Assembly (NCBI RefSeq): GCF_003946025.1
Contig: NZ_RHNR01000004.1
Location: forward strand, 37,483-101,482
Direction of reading: 5' to 3'
DNA: 64,000 nt
Source: Lacticaseibacillus songhuajiangensis
GTDB taxonomy: Bacteria; Bacillota; Bacilli; Lactobacillales; Lactobacillaceae
Positions 43,891 to 53,546 of this stretch are shown one piece after another. The number at the start of each line of letters is the position of its first letter. The stretch's first letter is position 1. A program made the position numbers and the translations under genes. The notes under the pieces were generated by a model. It did no database searches. It was not told the origin of the DNA and saw only the letters and a list, made by a program, of their open reading frames with translations.

Positions 43891-44712
43891 ATGGAATTTG
43901 TTACGTTGAACAATGGTGTGAAGATGCCAGTCCTAGGTTATGGCACTTTTCAAACGCCACCAAAGTCAACCGCAGAAAACCTTGAAATGGCACTAAACGC
44001 TGGTTACCGCAGTATTGATACTGCACAAGCCTACGGTAATGAGGCTGGTGTCGGGCAAGCGCTCAAACAAAGTGGACTTGCTCGAGAGCAAGTCTTTATC
44101 ACATCGAAAACGAGTACTGATGGTTATGCCAAGACAAAGCAGGGAATCGATATGTCACTCAACCGCCTTGGCAGTGATCATTTCGATCTGCTAATCATTC
44201 ACTGGCCAACACCAAATAGCCTAGACTCATATCGCGCTCTTGAAGACGCTTTGGCTGCTGGTAAAACTCGTGCCATCGGTGTGAGCAATTTCAACGCCAA
44301 GGACCTCGAACTCTTGATCAACAATAGTCATATTGTGCCGGCAGTGGATCAAATTGAGACTCACTTGTACTGGCAGCAAACAAAAATGCGCGCATATTTG
44401 CAACAACACAACATCGTCCACGAAGCTTGGGCCCCGTTGGCTGAAAGCTTAGGTGCAGAGATGATGCAATTACCAGAAGTTAAGGCACTTGCATCTAAGT
44501 ATGGCGTATCTTCAGCACAGGTTCTCTTGCGCTTTTTGACCCAACAACAAATCGTCGCAATCCCAAAGTCGATGAATCCAGCGCATGTGGCGTCTAACTT
44601 CGACATCTTCGGCTTTAGCCTGACATCAGAAGAAATCGATAGTCTGACCAAATTTGATCGCCATCGCTCCATTAAAGACTGGCCGACAAACATGCGAGAG
44701 AATGCCTATTAG
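43891..44712 (+). CDS. Aldo/keto reductase 3
   Basis: 273 aa, full tetrad (IDTAQAYGNE, ITSKTST, LIIHWP), NADPH site IPKSMNPAHVASNFDIF. GGAGG upstream of ATG 43891. Shorter than its neighbours, and less like them than they are to each other, by eye. Last gene of the cluster; terminator at 44771. Confidence 0.94.
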   Translation: MEFVTLNNGVKMPVLGYGTFQTPPKSTAENLEMALNAGYRSIDTAQAYGNEAGVGQALKQSGLAREQVFITSKTSTDGYAKTKQGIDMSLNRLGSDHFDLLIIHWPTPNSLDSYRALEDALAAGKTRAIGVSNFNAKDLELLINNSHIVPAVDQIETHLYWQQTKMRAYLQQHNIVHEAWAPLAESLGAEMMQLPEVKALASKYGVSSAQVLLRFLTQQQIVAIPKSMNPAHVASNFDIFGFSLTSEEIDSLTKFDRHRSIKDWPTNMRENAY

Positions 44713-44770
44713 TTCTCACCAAGCGCTCCAACACGATTGGCAACCCACGTAATGAAGACGCGCCAAAGTT

Positions 44771-44826
44771 TCCCACTATGATCTCACTGCACGAAATAAA
44801 TGATGCAGATCATGGCGGGATTTTTT
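44771..44826 (+). terminator. Terminator of the aldo/keto reductase cluster
   Basis: TCCCA-CTATGATC ... GATCATGG-CGGGA with an inner CTGCA/TGCAG stem, then TTTTTT. Confidence 0.85.
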
Positions 44827-44909
44827 GGTCATGAAATCTTTTTCAACAGTCTCAAATTCAAGACTGGTTAATGTCGCCATATTAAAGCTGGAAGTGTTAT
44901 CATAATTTC

Positions 44910-45530
44910 ATGATAAATCAAATTCAAGATCAGTGGCGACATTATCGAGTTGCCGATAAACATGATAGAATTTTTTGGCGAGCATGTTGGGCATTACCAG
45001 TCAGTGGATTAAACGCTGTTGGCAACCTGATAGTTGCTGGCTGGCAACACTCCCCGTGGATGCTTGTACTCAGTAGTTGCTATTTGCTCATCACATTTTC
45101 ACGCGGGTGGGCAATCAACCAATGGTGGCACAATCGCCCAATCAACACATATAAGGGCGGCCTGTTCCTACTTACCTTAGGTGCGATTTACTCGATTTTT
45201 GCTGCCATTATGCTGAGCCATGAGTACACACGGCCCTTCACGCCGATTGCGGCATATTTTGTGGCGATCATGGCCTTTGCAAAATTGTCCACTGCGATCA
45301 GTGGCCTAATTCGTGCGCGGAAGCTACACACCTTGGATCTCACGTTACTCAAAGCTTATGCCTTAGCGGATGGTACTTTGGCAATCGTGATTGCTCACTA
45401 CGCTTTACTGCATTTGTACCATCCACAAGCCGCGTCTTTTTATGCAGGCAGATTTGGTCTGGTGCTGGCTTTGATTTATCTCATCGCCGGTGCGATTGTC
45501 ACCATATACTCACGCCAAAAACAAAAATAA
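44910..45530 (+). CDS. Polytopic membrane protein of unknown function
   Basis: 206 aa, about six hydrophobic segments (about 25-48, 50-70, 82-100, 112-130, 145-168, 180-200). No motif recognised. The start at ATG 44910 has only a weak ribosome site (GGAAGTG further upstream), so the exact start is uncertain. Own bidirectional terminator. Confidence 0.72.
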   Translation: MINQIQDQWRHYRVADKHDRIFWRACWALPVSGLNAVGNLIVAGWQHSPWMLVLSSCYLLITFSRGWAINQWWHNRPINTYKGGLFLLTLGAIYSIFAAIMLSHEYTRPFTPIAAYFVAIMAFAKLSTAISGLIRARKLHTLDLTLLKAYALADGTLAIVIAHYALLHLYHPQAASFYAGRFGLVLALIYLIAGAIVTIYSRQKQK

Positions 45531-45566
45531 TGCGTTTTGCCTAGTGAGCAAAGCGCATTATTTTTT
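45523..45566. terminator. Bidirectional terminator
   Basis: AAATAATGCG-TTTTGC / GCAAAG-CGCATTATTT with A and T runs; lies between the convergent membrane protein gene and degV, overlapping the stop of the former. Confidence 0.88.
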
Positions 45567-45666
45567 AATTGTTTAGATATTCCAAATTTGTAGCCAACAT
45601 CACTCCTAGATTTTTCGCATCAAAGCTTTGATGTCTAACGGTTTACTTTGATAAGCGAAGCCTAAC

Positions 45667-46521
45667 TCAACGTTTAACCATACCACAAACACCAATAGTT
45701 CTCGGACCACAGTGTGCAGTGACGACAGCACCGGTTTGTCGCCAATCAGGTGTGAGAATATCATGTTCTGCGACAAGTAACTCAGCTTGTCGCTTAGCAG
45801 TATCAGGAAGGCCTTGCGAGTAAATAAGATGAAATTGACCGTTTTCCCACTGATAATCATTGAATGCGGTATCGATAAGGTTGGAAACAATCCGTTTCAA
45901 CGACCCGCGATACTTCTGCTCACACACTAACTGACCGTCTACCATTTCGATCAAAGGCTTAATATTCAACAACGAAGCCCCCATATAAGCTGCATTGCTG
46001 ACGCGCCCGCCAGCGCGCAAATATGCCATGTTGTCAGGCACAAAGAACATCCGACAACGCGAGATCCAATCATGAATCTGATCTTGGAGGGTGCCAACTT
46101 CAACATTCGGATATTTCTCGATGAAGGCCACCACTCGCTCGACCAAAACTGCTTGCTCAGCTGAAGCACATTTTGTATCAATGTGCACGACGTCGGCAAA
46201 ACCAGCACTAGCAATATGGGCATTTTGCATAGCGGCTGTCGTTGCTGCTGAATACCCTAAATGTAGGATGATACAATCCGGGCTTCGGCGCCGAGCTTCT
46301 TCAAAAGCTTTTTTATAGGCATCTGGAGCTGGTGCGCTGGTCTTAGGAACATGCTTGGTATGCTGATAATAATCGTAAATTCCCTGAAGCGGAAAATCAC
46401 CATCACGAAAATCGTCTCCAGCAACATTGAGATGCATTGGCACAACGGTAACGGGGTGCGCGCGTACGTATTCCCGAGTTAAATCTGCACCACTTTCAAC
46501 AACAATCTGATATTTTACCAT
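45667..46521 (-). CDS. DegV family fatty-acid-binding protein
   Basis: 284 aa. N-terminal VVESGADLTREY, KTSAPAPDAYKKAFEEA (fatty acid contact region), LGYSAATTAAMQNA, and C-terminal HCGPRTIGVCG. Family members (FakB) present exogenous fatty acids to FakA kinase. 28 nt after a 42-aa gene and in line with the GH3 gene, so probably one operon. Confidence 0.92.
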   Translation of the reverse strand: MVKYQIVVESGADLTREYVRAHPVTVVPMHLNVAGDDFRDGDFPLQGIYDYYQHTKHVPKTSAPAPDAYKKAFEEARRRSPDCIILHLGYSAATTAAMQNAHIASAGFADVVHIDTKCASAEQAVLVERVVAFIEKYPNVEVGTLQDQIHDWISRCRMFFVPDNMAYLRAGGRVSNAAYMGASLLNIKPLIEMVDGQLVCEQKYRGSLKRIVSNLIDTAFNDYQWENGQFHLIYSQGLPDTAKRQAELLVAEHDILTPDWRQTGAVVTAHCGPRTIGVCGMVKR

Positions 46522-46549
46522 TGTCCCTCCTCACGCTTATTCGGAAAAA

Positions 46550-46678
46550 TTAGCGTTTTGCCTGGTGATGTTGATACAAGATAATGAAGATCCCCACACA
46601 GCTACCCCACAGTAGTACTGGATTGCTGGTGACCCCTTCGATCACTTTTGAGGCTGTCTTTTTAAAATTGTTCTTCAT
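46550..46678 (-). CDS. 42-aa membrane microprotein
   Basis: MKNNFKKTASKVIEG head, then a hydrophobic helix (about 20-36, PVLLWGSCVGIFIILY) and tail QHHQAKR. AAGGAG lies 7 nt before ATG 46678. Located 13 nt after the GH3 gene and 28 nt before degV. Unknown function; strong signals for translation. Confidence 0.72.
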   Translation of the reverse strand: MKNNFKKTASKVIEGVTSNPVLLWGSCVGIFIILYQHHQAKR

Positions 46679-46691
46679 AATTAGGCTCCTT

Positions 46692-48983
46692 TTACTCTTC
46701 CTTGGCATTTGCACGATTGATTTGATCGACGAGATTTAATAACTGCTCTCGGGAGACATTTTCACTAAATGAGACTAAGGCGCGCAATGGCATTGCAGCA
46801 GCACTGGCAAGCATCGCTTCGTGACTCAAAGCGCCTGATTCATCACCTGAATCATCCGCATCAAGCTTATCTGCACGCGCGCCAAGCATGTTGTGCAACG
46901 CACCAATGACTAAATCTTTAGCCGCCGGATCGGCTAGAAAATCACCGAGTGGCGTATTCACATCAAATACCTGTCGTGGACGTCGAGTGGAAACCACACT
47001 CACTGGCGTCGTCAACAAAACATCGTCATCTGACGCGGAGCGCGCAATTTGGATCGTGTATGGCCCATCAGATACGAGCCAGTCATGTAGCTGCACATTC
47101 CATTCAGCGAAGGCGCGATAATCTAGTTCAAAACTGACTTTCTTCGTTTCATTTGGTTTCAGTGCAACTTTCGTGAACGCACAGAGTTCTTTTTGCGGAC
47201 GAACATGATCACCAACAGGATTAGCGACATATAATTGAACAACCTCCTTACCAAAACGATGACCGGTATTCGTGACATTCACTTGTATCTTAAGGGTTTG
47301 CGTATCATCAATCTGCTTTTGGGTGATCCTAAGATCCGAATACGCAAAGCTGGTATAAGACAGTCCGTGACCAAATGGGAATAAGACGGCTCGATGCATC
47401 GTGTCATAATACCGATAGCCCACCAAGTTGCCTTCGCGATAAGGAACATCATCGCGCTCGATACCATAATATGGATAAGCCGGAGTATCTTCGACGCGCA
47501 ACGGGAAAGTCTCTGCTAAGCGCCCACTAGGATTGACCTCACCATACAAAAGCGCTACTGTAGCGGCACCAACGGCTTCGCCACCTAGATACATCTCCAA
47601 GACCGCCTTAACTTCGCCAAGCCATGGCATCGTCACCGGCGAGCCATTATGCAAGACCACGACCGTGTTGGGTTGAACAGCGGCCACCGCCTTGATGAGG
47701 GCGTTTTGATTAGCTGGCATTGCTAACTTTGAGCGATCAACAGCTTCGGTTTCATAAACTTCAGGCAGGCCGGCAAAAATGACTGCTTTGTCGGCGGATG
47801 CTGCCACTTTGACCGCTTCGTTGATCAAAACTTCCTCATTCAAGATACCGTCATCATCATAGCCCTGTGCATAACTGATGGTGTCACGCTTGCCCAACAC
47901 ATCAAAAGCCGATGTCACTTTGGCTGCATTGATGTGTGAACTGCCACCACCTTGATAACGCGGCACTTTGGCGTATTGACCGATCAATGCAATTTTTTCA
48001 GCGTCTTGCAACGGTAAGATGTCGTCATCATTCTTGAGCAATACGGCTGATTCAGTCGCCGCTTTTTCGGCTATCATATGACCATGGGCAAAATCATATT
48101 GTGCTTTAACTGCCTGTTGTTCAGGCAAGCTAAGCAAGATCCGGGCGACGGCAAGATCGATTGTTTCTTCGCTAAGTTCACCATTCGTCACGGCGCGCTT
48201 CAACGCAGCCACGTTGTCCGCCGCCGGCCCTGGCATACAAAGATCCATTCCGGCTGCAAGACTGGCAACCGTATCATCACTAGCACCCCAATCCGATACG
48301 ACAGCGCCTCTGAAGTTCCATTCTTTGCGAAGAATATCTGTCAGCAATTTGTGACTCTGACTCACATACTCACCGTTTACTCGGTTGTATGAACTCATGA
48401 CCCAATTTGGGCTAGCATGCTTCACCGCATACTCAAATGGCGCCAGATAGATTTCGCGCAGGGTTTGCTCATCAACCACTGAGTTTGCGGTTTGTCTGTA
48501 ATATTCCTGATTATTGGCAACGAAATGTTTCAAACATGCCGCAATGCCTTCGCCTTGTATGCCACGTACTGCACCAGTTGCAAGTTGCCCACTGACCAAT
48601 GGATCTTCAGAGTAATATTCAAAATTACGACCACACAACGGTGAACGCTTGATGTTCATTGCCGGTCCTAATACCACGCCGATTTGTTCCTTCCGCGCGA
48701 GTTTCCCGATTTCTGAACCGACTAATTCAGACGTATTTGGGTCAAACGATGCAGCAATTGCCGAGCCGGTTGGAAAACAAATTGCCTTCACACTTTCACC
48801 CAGCCCCAGCTGATTGCCAGTTCCAACTTGCTTACGAATACCATGAGGGCCATCTGTCAACACTGTTGATGCGACCCCTAAACGCTGAACATCCTGCGTA
48901 TGCCAGAAATCCTTACCGACACAAAGTGCCACTTTTTCATCAAGGGTCATCGATGCTAGTAATTCATCAATCTTTTGATTCAT
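46692..48983 (-). CDS. Glycoside hydrolase family 3 (beta-glucosidase type)
   Basis: 763 aa, cytoplasmic (no signal). Start ATG 48983 with GGAGG 8 nt upstream; an in-frame TTG at 48998 overlaps that site. N-terminal TIM barrel with LTDGPHGIRKQ, KHFVANNQE and nucleophile Asp 231 in VVSDWGASDD; second domain with LLKNDDDILPL; C-terminal fibronectin-III-like domain (LKIQVNVTNTGHRFGKEVVQLY) and a further 90 residues resembling the tail of BglX-type enzymes from lactobacilli. Hydrolyses beta-glucosides or xylosides. Confidence 0.95.
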   Translation of the reverse strand: MNQKIDELLASMTLDEKVALCVGKDFWHTQDVQRLGVASTVLTDGPHGIRKQVGTGNQLGLGESVKAICFPTGSAIAASFDPNTSELVGSEIGKLARKEQIGVVLGPAMNIKRSPLCGRNFEYYSEDPLVSGQLATGAVRGIQGEGIAACLKHFVANNQEYYRQTANSVVDEQTLREIYLAPFEYAVKHASPNWVMSSYNRVNGEYVSQSHKLLTDILRKEWNFRGAVVSDWGASDDTVASLAAGMDLCMPGPAADNVAALKRAVTNGELSEETIDLAVARILLSLPEQQAVKAQYDFAHGHMIAEKAATESAVLLKNDDDILPLQDAEKIALIGQYAKVPRYQGGGSSHINAAKVTSAFDVLGKRDTISYAQGYDDDGILNEEVLINEAVKVAASADKAVIFAGLPEVYETEAVDRSKLAMPANQNALIKAVAAVQPNTVVVLHNGSPVTMPWLGEVKAVLEMYLGGEAVGAATVALLYGEVNPSGRLAETFPLRVEDTPAYPYYGIERDDVPYREGNLVGYRYYDTMHRAVLFPFGHGLSYTSFAYSDLRITQKQIDDTQTLKIQVNVTNTGHRFGKEVVQLYVANPVGDHVRPQKELCAFTKVALKPNETKKVSFELDYRAFAEWNVQLHDWLVSDGPYTIQIARSASDDDVLLTTPVSVVSTRRPRQVFDVNTPLGDFLADPAAKDLVIGALHNMLGARADKLDADDSGDESGALSHEAMLASAAAMPLRALVSFSENVSREQLLNLVDQINRANAKEE

Positions 48984-49039
48984 GTTATTTACCTCCAAAT
49001 TTGTCTGACAAGACTAGCATTTGCCATCAAGGCATAGAC

Positions 49040-49549
49040 CTAGTTATTCAACTTCTCAGCAGATAGCGATATCTCGTACAGCCTATCCATTCGCTTGCTC
49101 ACAAACGGAACAATCTGCTTTTCTTTATTCCTTTTCACGATGAGATACACAGGGTATGCAGCTAGAAAAGCCACACTACCAGGGATCAACAGCAACATGG
49201 CGCTGTCCCACCCTTTGATCATCATCAAGATGGTGCCAATGATGAAAAAGATACCGATAATTCCCAGTACCAACGCACTAGTAGTTGCTGCAAATCCTGT
49301 TGAGGTTTCTAAATTGTCGATTTCATCCATGCAACTATCAAATTTATTCTGAGCCCGTTGCAAGTCGGTATGACGCTGCAAGGTATACTTTCGTCTAAAC
49401 GTTAATTGGGTATAGGACTGACCTGCTTTTGCCGGAACTGTTTCCAACCATTCCCATCCGAAACAGGGATAATAGTCCAAATACAGCCACTTATAACGCT
49501 GTTTGACATTAACATTGCAATACTGAAAGTGAATCAACTGTTCACTCAT
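49040..49549 (-). CDS. Two-helix membrane protein of unknown function
   Basis: 169 aa. N-terminal soluble part with aromatic residues (YKWLYLDYYPCFGWEWLETVP), two membrane segments (about 88-110 and 117-140) and a charged C-terminus. Not recognised. 12 nt after the cardiolipin synthase gene, so cotranscribed. Confidence 0.75.
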   Translation of the reverse strand: MSEQLIHFQYCNVNVKQRYKWLYLDYYPCFGWEWLETVPAKAGQSYTQLTFRRKYTLQRHTDLQRAQNKFDSCMDEIDNLETSTGFAATTSALVLGIIGIFFIIGTILMMIKGWDSAMLLLIPGSVAFLAAYPVYLIVKRNKEKQIVPFVSKRMDRLYEISLSAEKLNN

Positions 49550-49561
49550 AAAAATGCTCCT

Positions 49562-51097
49562 TTATAGTAACGGGGCAACTAACTGAATACAGCACTTGAT
49601 AAGGCGTTGAAATGGTCCGATCTTGAGGTTTCGGGTAGTCACTTCCTGTGATTGGGCGATGGTCGCCTCAACATCTTGTTTCATATCAGCGAGAACCGGC
49701 GTTTGATACATCCAAACTGCGTCTTCATAATGGTGAACCAAGCTACGGTAATCAAAGTTAATCGTGCCAGAAATTCCGTACTCATCATCGACCAACATCA
49801 TCTTCATATGCACGAATCCAGGAACGTACTCATAGACTTTGACCCCAGCTTGTAAAAGCGGTTGATAACCACTTCTGGTCATCAGAAAAATCAACTTTTT
49901 GTCTGGGATATGTGGCGTGATGATCGAAACGTTCACACCACGGATGGCGGCATTACGTAACGCGTCTGTAAGTTCGAAATCGATAATCAAATACGGGGTC
50001 ATCACGGTCACACTATGCTTAGCCTGATTGATCAAATTTAAGAAGGCATTTTCCCCAACCGTCGTGAGGTAAGCTGGCTTGGGTCCACTACCAAATGGCA
50101 TGTAATAGCCTGGCGCCTCTGGAAGCTGCGGTTGAATCGGCTGATAAGCTTGATAATCACTGAATGTTTTCTGATTCATATCCCAATTCGTTAAGAACAG
50201 CTTGGATAAGCCCCAAACTGCGTCACCTTGAAGGCGAACGCCGCCATCTTTCCAATGACCATATTTGTGTTTGTGATTGATATATTCATCTGCCATATTG
50301 ATCCCACCGGTATAACCCACAAGGCCATCAACCACCATGATCTTGCGGTGATCACGATTATTGTGAACGGTTGACGCGATCGGTGTGAACTTAGAGAAGC
50401 GATAGCATTGAATGCCCATTTCCCGTAACGACTTGTCGTAGTTCATCGGCAAAGTCGTAAATGTGCACAAATCATCGTACAGCATTCGCACCTCAACGCC
50501 AGCCTTGACCTTTTCTTTGAGGATGTCGAGAATGCCATCCCACATCACGCCAGGCTCAACAATAAAGTACTCCAAGAAAATAAACGATTTCGCAGATTTG
50601 AGATCCGTCAACATATCTTCGTACATTAATTCGCCAACAGGGTAATACTTGGATACAGTATTTTGATAGGCTGCAGTTTCTGGGTCATCATGGCGCAAGG
50701 CTCGAACCTTGCCAGCCACTTCGGAATCAGTCAATTCGCGAGAACGATCCAGGTTGGAAGTTTGGCTTGCGATTCTTTGCCTCAAGCTCGCCAGATGATT
50801 GCGATCCTTACGTTTTAATTTGTGTTCATGGAATAATCCGTAGAACAACGCACCGAAGGCTGGCATGATTAACACGATACAAAGCCAGGGAATTTTCGTG
50901 CTAGCTTGTTCGTCCTGATTCAGGATGTAGATGAAGGTTCCGTAGCCAACTGCATATGCGATCAGCCACAAGACCCAGGATTGATCGGCCATCAACTTGA
51001 AGAATGGGATAATCCCACCAATCTCAAGAATGATCATCACCAGATAGAGCCAGTTATTGGCAAATATTCCCCGTAAGTCAAACCGCTTTTTCATCAT
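49562..51097 (-). CDS. cls: Cardiolipin synthase
   Basis: 511 aa. Two N-terminal membrane helices (about 14-34, 40-60) plus a third near 70-88, then two phospholipase D domains with HxKxxxxD at 250-257 (HRKIMVVD) and about 428-436 (HMKMMLVDD). Condenses two phosphatidylglycerols into cardiolipin and glycerol. GGAGGGGC before ATG 51097. Upstream of a small membrane protein, downstream of the two-component system. Confidence 0.95.
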   Translation of the reverse strand: MMKKRFDLRGIFANNWLYLVMIILEIGGIIPFFKLMADQSWVLWLIAYAVGYGTFIYILNQDEQASTKIPWLCIVLIMPAFGALFYGLFHEHKLKRKDRNHLASLRQRIASQTSNLDRSRELTDSEVAGKVRALRHDDPETAAYQNTVSKYYPVGELMYEDMLTDLKSAKSFIFLEYFIVEPGVMWDGILDILKEKVKAGVEVRMLYDDLCTFTTLPMNYDKSLREMGIQCYRFSKFTPIASTVHNNRDHRKIMVVDGLVGYTGGINMADEYINHKHKYGHWKDGGVRLQGDAVWGLSKLFLTNWDMNQKTFSDYQAYQPIQPQLPEAPGYYMPFGSGPKPAYLTTVGENAFLNLINQAKHSVTVMTPYLIIDFELTDALRNAAIRGVNVSIITPHIPDKKLIFLMTRSGYQPLLQAGVKVYEYVPGFVHMKMMLVDDEYGISGTINFDYRSLVHHYEDAVWMYQTPVLADMKQDVEATIAQSQEVTTRNLKIGPFQRLIKCCIQLVAPLL

Positions 51098-51178
51098 GCC
51101 CCTCCTTGTATGTTAGACATGATATCGACTGAATATTGGAGAAAATCCGATAATTGTTTCAAAAATATTAATTCACGC

Positions 51179-51204
51179 AAAAAAAAACGAGCTATTCGCT
51201 CGTT
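51179..51204 (-). terminator. Terminator that overlaps the end of the kinase gene
   Basis: Minus strand AACGAGC, GAATA, GCTCGTT then nine T. The TAG stop of the kinase lies inside this hairpin, so the last codons form the stem. Confidence 0.9.
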
Positions 51205-52271
51205 ATGTTTTCTTTAGCCTGAGGTAACCGAACCGTAAAAGTCGTGCCAATTCCAAGACTGCTTTCAACAACAACACTGCCGCCTAATATTGTAACTGCA
51301 TTTTTAACTAAGGCCATCCCCAACCCGTTGCCTTCTGTTACATGCGAAGTATCACCTTGATAAAACTTATCGAATAAATGTTTAGCCGTTTCCTCACTCA
51401 TACCACTGCCGTTATCAGAAATGGCCACGACAATTTGGTCATTCTTTGTCGTTTGTTGCACCTTGATCGTACCGCCTTGATTTGAAAACTTCACCGCATT
51501 CGCTAATAAATTATTCCATACCAGCTCCGCAATACTTTCATCAGCAGTGACCATCGTTCGCTCTTCAAATGCCACATTCACAGTGATCTCTTTTGCATCC
51601 AATAATTGCTCGTATTGAAGCACGCAGTCACTTAATTGCCGACTCAAGCGATAAGTTGTGGCTTGCGGACGAATCTTTTGATTTTCAAGCTTGTTCAGCT
51701 TCAGAATATTGCCCACTAACTCTGTCATTCGCTGTGTTGAATGAACAATCGTTTCCATATACTGTTGTCGACGTTCTTGTGGGAGATTTGGTTCCTGCAG
51801 TGCGGTAATGTAATTTTGGATTACCGCCAGCGGCGTTTTGATTTCGTGTGAAACATCCGAAATAAAATCCGACTTCAATGTTTCAATACTTGCCAGTTCT
51901 TCTACCATCTGATTAAAATCTTCAAACATGCCATCAACATAATCTTGATGGCCTTCACGGTGCACTGGTGGTAAATAAACCGTAAAATCCCCCTGGGCAA
52001 CTTTAGCCGCCGCCTGCGATAGCTGATTCATCGGTTTATCGAATGATCGATACTTTTGAAATGCGGTAACTCCAGCAAATGCCGCGGTCACGAAAATCCA
52101 ATAAAGAAGGTACCAGATGATGAACTGCTTGGTCTCCGGTAACATCACGAACTTGAACCCGCCGAACAGCACTGACGGCAACATTCCCAGCAATCCGAAC
52201 AAAAGAAACTCACCGATGTAAGTCCACCAGTTAAACCGACTTCGATAATGTCTACTACGTCGTTTAGTCAT
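51192..52271 (-). CDS. Sensor histidine kinase, intramembrane-sensing type
   Basis: 359 aa. Two membrane helices (about 21-43 and 49-71) separated by only about five residues, so no real extracellular sensor. HAMP-like linker (72-100), phosphorylated His 142 in SDVSHEIKTPLA, N box NNLLANAVKF, G boxes DNGSGM and GNGLGMALVK. Layout is that of kinases such as BceS, which sense via a membrane partner. Overlaps the regulator gene by 4 nt. Confidence 0.94.
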   Translation of the reverse strand: MTKRRSRHYRSRFNWWTYIGEFLLFGLLGMLPSVLFGGFKFVMLPETKQFIIWYLLYWIFVTAAFAGVTAFQKYRSFDKPMNQLSQAAAKVAQGDFTVYLPPVHREGHQDYVDGMFEDFNQMVEELASIETLKSDFISDVSHEIKTPLAVIQNYITALQEPNLPQERRQQYMETIVHSTQRMTELVGNILKLNKLENQKIRPQATTYRLSRQLSDCVLQYEQLLDAKEITVNVAFEERTMVTADESIAELVWNNLLANAVKFSNQGGTIKVQQTTKNDQIVVAISDNGSGMSEETAKHLFDKFYQGDTSHVTEGNGLGMALVKNAVTILGGSVVVESSLGIGTTFTVRLPQAKENITSE

Positions 52272-52936
52272 TTGACCACCGCTTTATACCCTAATCCGTA
52301 CACCGTCTTAATTTCAAAGCTCACCTCGGCGAATTTTTCACGCAAGCGGGTGATATAAACATCGACCGCCCTTAAACTCGAATCACTTTCAACGCCCCAA
52401 AACTCATCTAACAGTTGTTCTCGCGAAAAAGTTCGATTCGGAAAAGATAGTAATTTAAATAGGATGTTGAACTCACGCACGGTGGTTGAAATCTCTGAAT
52501 CCTTCAGCTTCACCACCATGCTAGATTTATCCATGACGAATTCACCTATGGTCAACTGGTTTGATTCATCTATGTGTGCACGCCGTATCAGCGCCTGAAT
52601 TCGCCAGACTAACTCATCAAGGTTTACCGGCTTGACCATATAGTCGTCGATTCCGATCTCGAACCCTTTTTGTTTTGAAACAAAATCGTCCTTGGCAGTC
52701 ATAAATAGAATGGGAATCGTGCGGTTGATTTTGCGCACACGCGTTGCAAACTCAAAACCGTCAATATCCGGCATCATGATATCTGAGATCACGATGTCAT
52801 AAAGATTGGTCGCCATTAAATTAAAAGCATCATTAGCGTTGGGCGCGCCGTCAACCTGAAAACCATGACTTGCCAAGTGCGTACATACAATCTCATTCAA
52901 ATTTAGATCATCTTCTACTACGAGAATTTGGACCAT
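52268..52936 (-). CDS. OmpR-family response regulator
   Basis: 222 aa. Receiver domain with Asp 9/10, phosphorylated Asp 52 (VISDIMMPD), and Lys of MVKPVNL; C-terminal winged helix from about 130 (TVREFNILFKLLS, SLRAVDVYITRLREKF). First gene of the two-component operon; GGAGGT 6 nt upstream of ATG 52936. Divergent from the NlpC-like operon, which is a likely target. Confidence 0.95.
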   Translation of the reverse strand: MVQILVVEDDLNLNEIVCTHLASHGFQVDGAPNANDAFNLMATNLYDIVISDIMMPDIDGFEFATRVRKINRTIPILFMTAKDDFVSKQKGFEIGIDDYMVKPVNLDELVWRIQALIRRAHIDESNQLTIGEFVMDKSSMVVKLKDSEISTTVREFNILFKLLSFPNRTFSREQLLDEFWGVESDSSLRAVDVYITRLREKFAEVSFEIKTVYGLGYKAVVK

Positions 52937-53231
52937 AGGTGTACCTCCATAATTTTATTCAGCATATCACATAAATATTGCAAAATATCCAGAGGGGTTG
53001 TCGCGATTTCAATCAAATTCATATTTCTGCAACATTCCACGCAAATTCCTCAAACAATTCTTCTGTAACTTAGTTCGTGTCCTGTGGATGACCACCCAGT
53101 TATTACAAGCAAACACGCATCTAAACCCAAGTGCTTCTTAGTTTGGTCAATACGCCACAACTGATGGTTAAAATAAGCTTACATCTAATACCCGACTTTC
53201 AAGTACACACTACACATTGGAGGATACAAAT

Positions 53232-53546
53232 ATGGCAACACTTTTTCAAGGACTGATCATCGCAATGCTGGTCGTCATCGGGCTGATCTTTATCCTAAGC
53301 CTACCAGCCGTCATGAAAAGTAGATCGTTACAAAAAATGGTCGCAAATCCCAAACAATGGACTAAACGATTACACCAGGTAGCCTGCATTTTCTTGGGAC
53401 TCTTGGGATTAGCATTTTACCTCGGGGCGTTGCAAGCACTCATTATCGGTGTAATGTCTCAGCTAATCGCTCTCGGTTTGATTGGTACAATCTGTATCGT
53501 TGTCGGTGTCTGGCGGTATATCATCGTCGCAAGGTCTAACAGATGA
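53232..53546 (+). CDS. Small three-helix membrane protein
   Basis: 104 aa with about three membrane helices (4-27, 48-67, 72-95) separated by a basic loop (KSRSLQKMVANPKQWTKRLH). Start ATG 53232 chosen because GGAGG lies 8 nt upstream. Ends overlapping the next gene by 4 nt (ATGA). Unknown; could be the membrane partner of the intramembrane-sensing kinase. Confidence 0.75.
   Translation: MATLFQGLIIAMLVVIGLIFILSLPAVMKSRSLQKMVANPKQWTKRLHQVACIFLGLLGLAFYLGALQALIIGVMSQLIALGLIGTICIVVGVWRYIIVARSNR

Noticed and set aside
45606..45890. 94-codon minus-strand frame overlapping degV
   Set aside because: Shadow in another frame of degV; no ribosome site.
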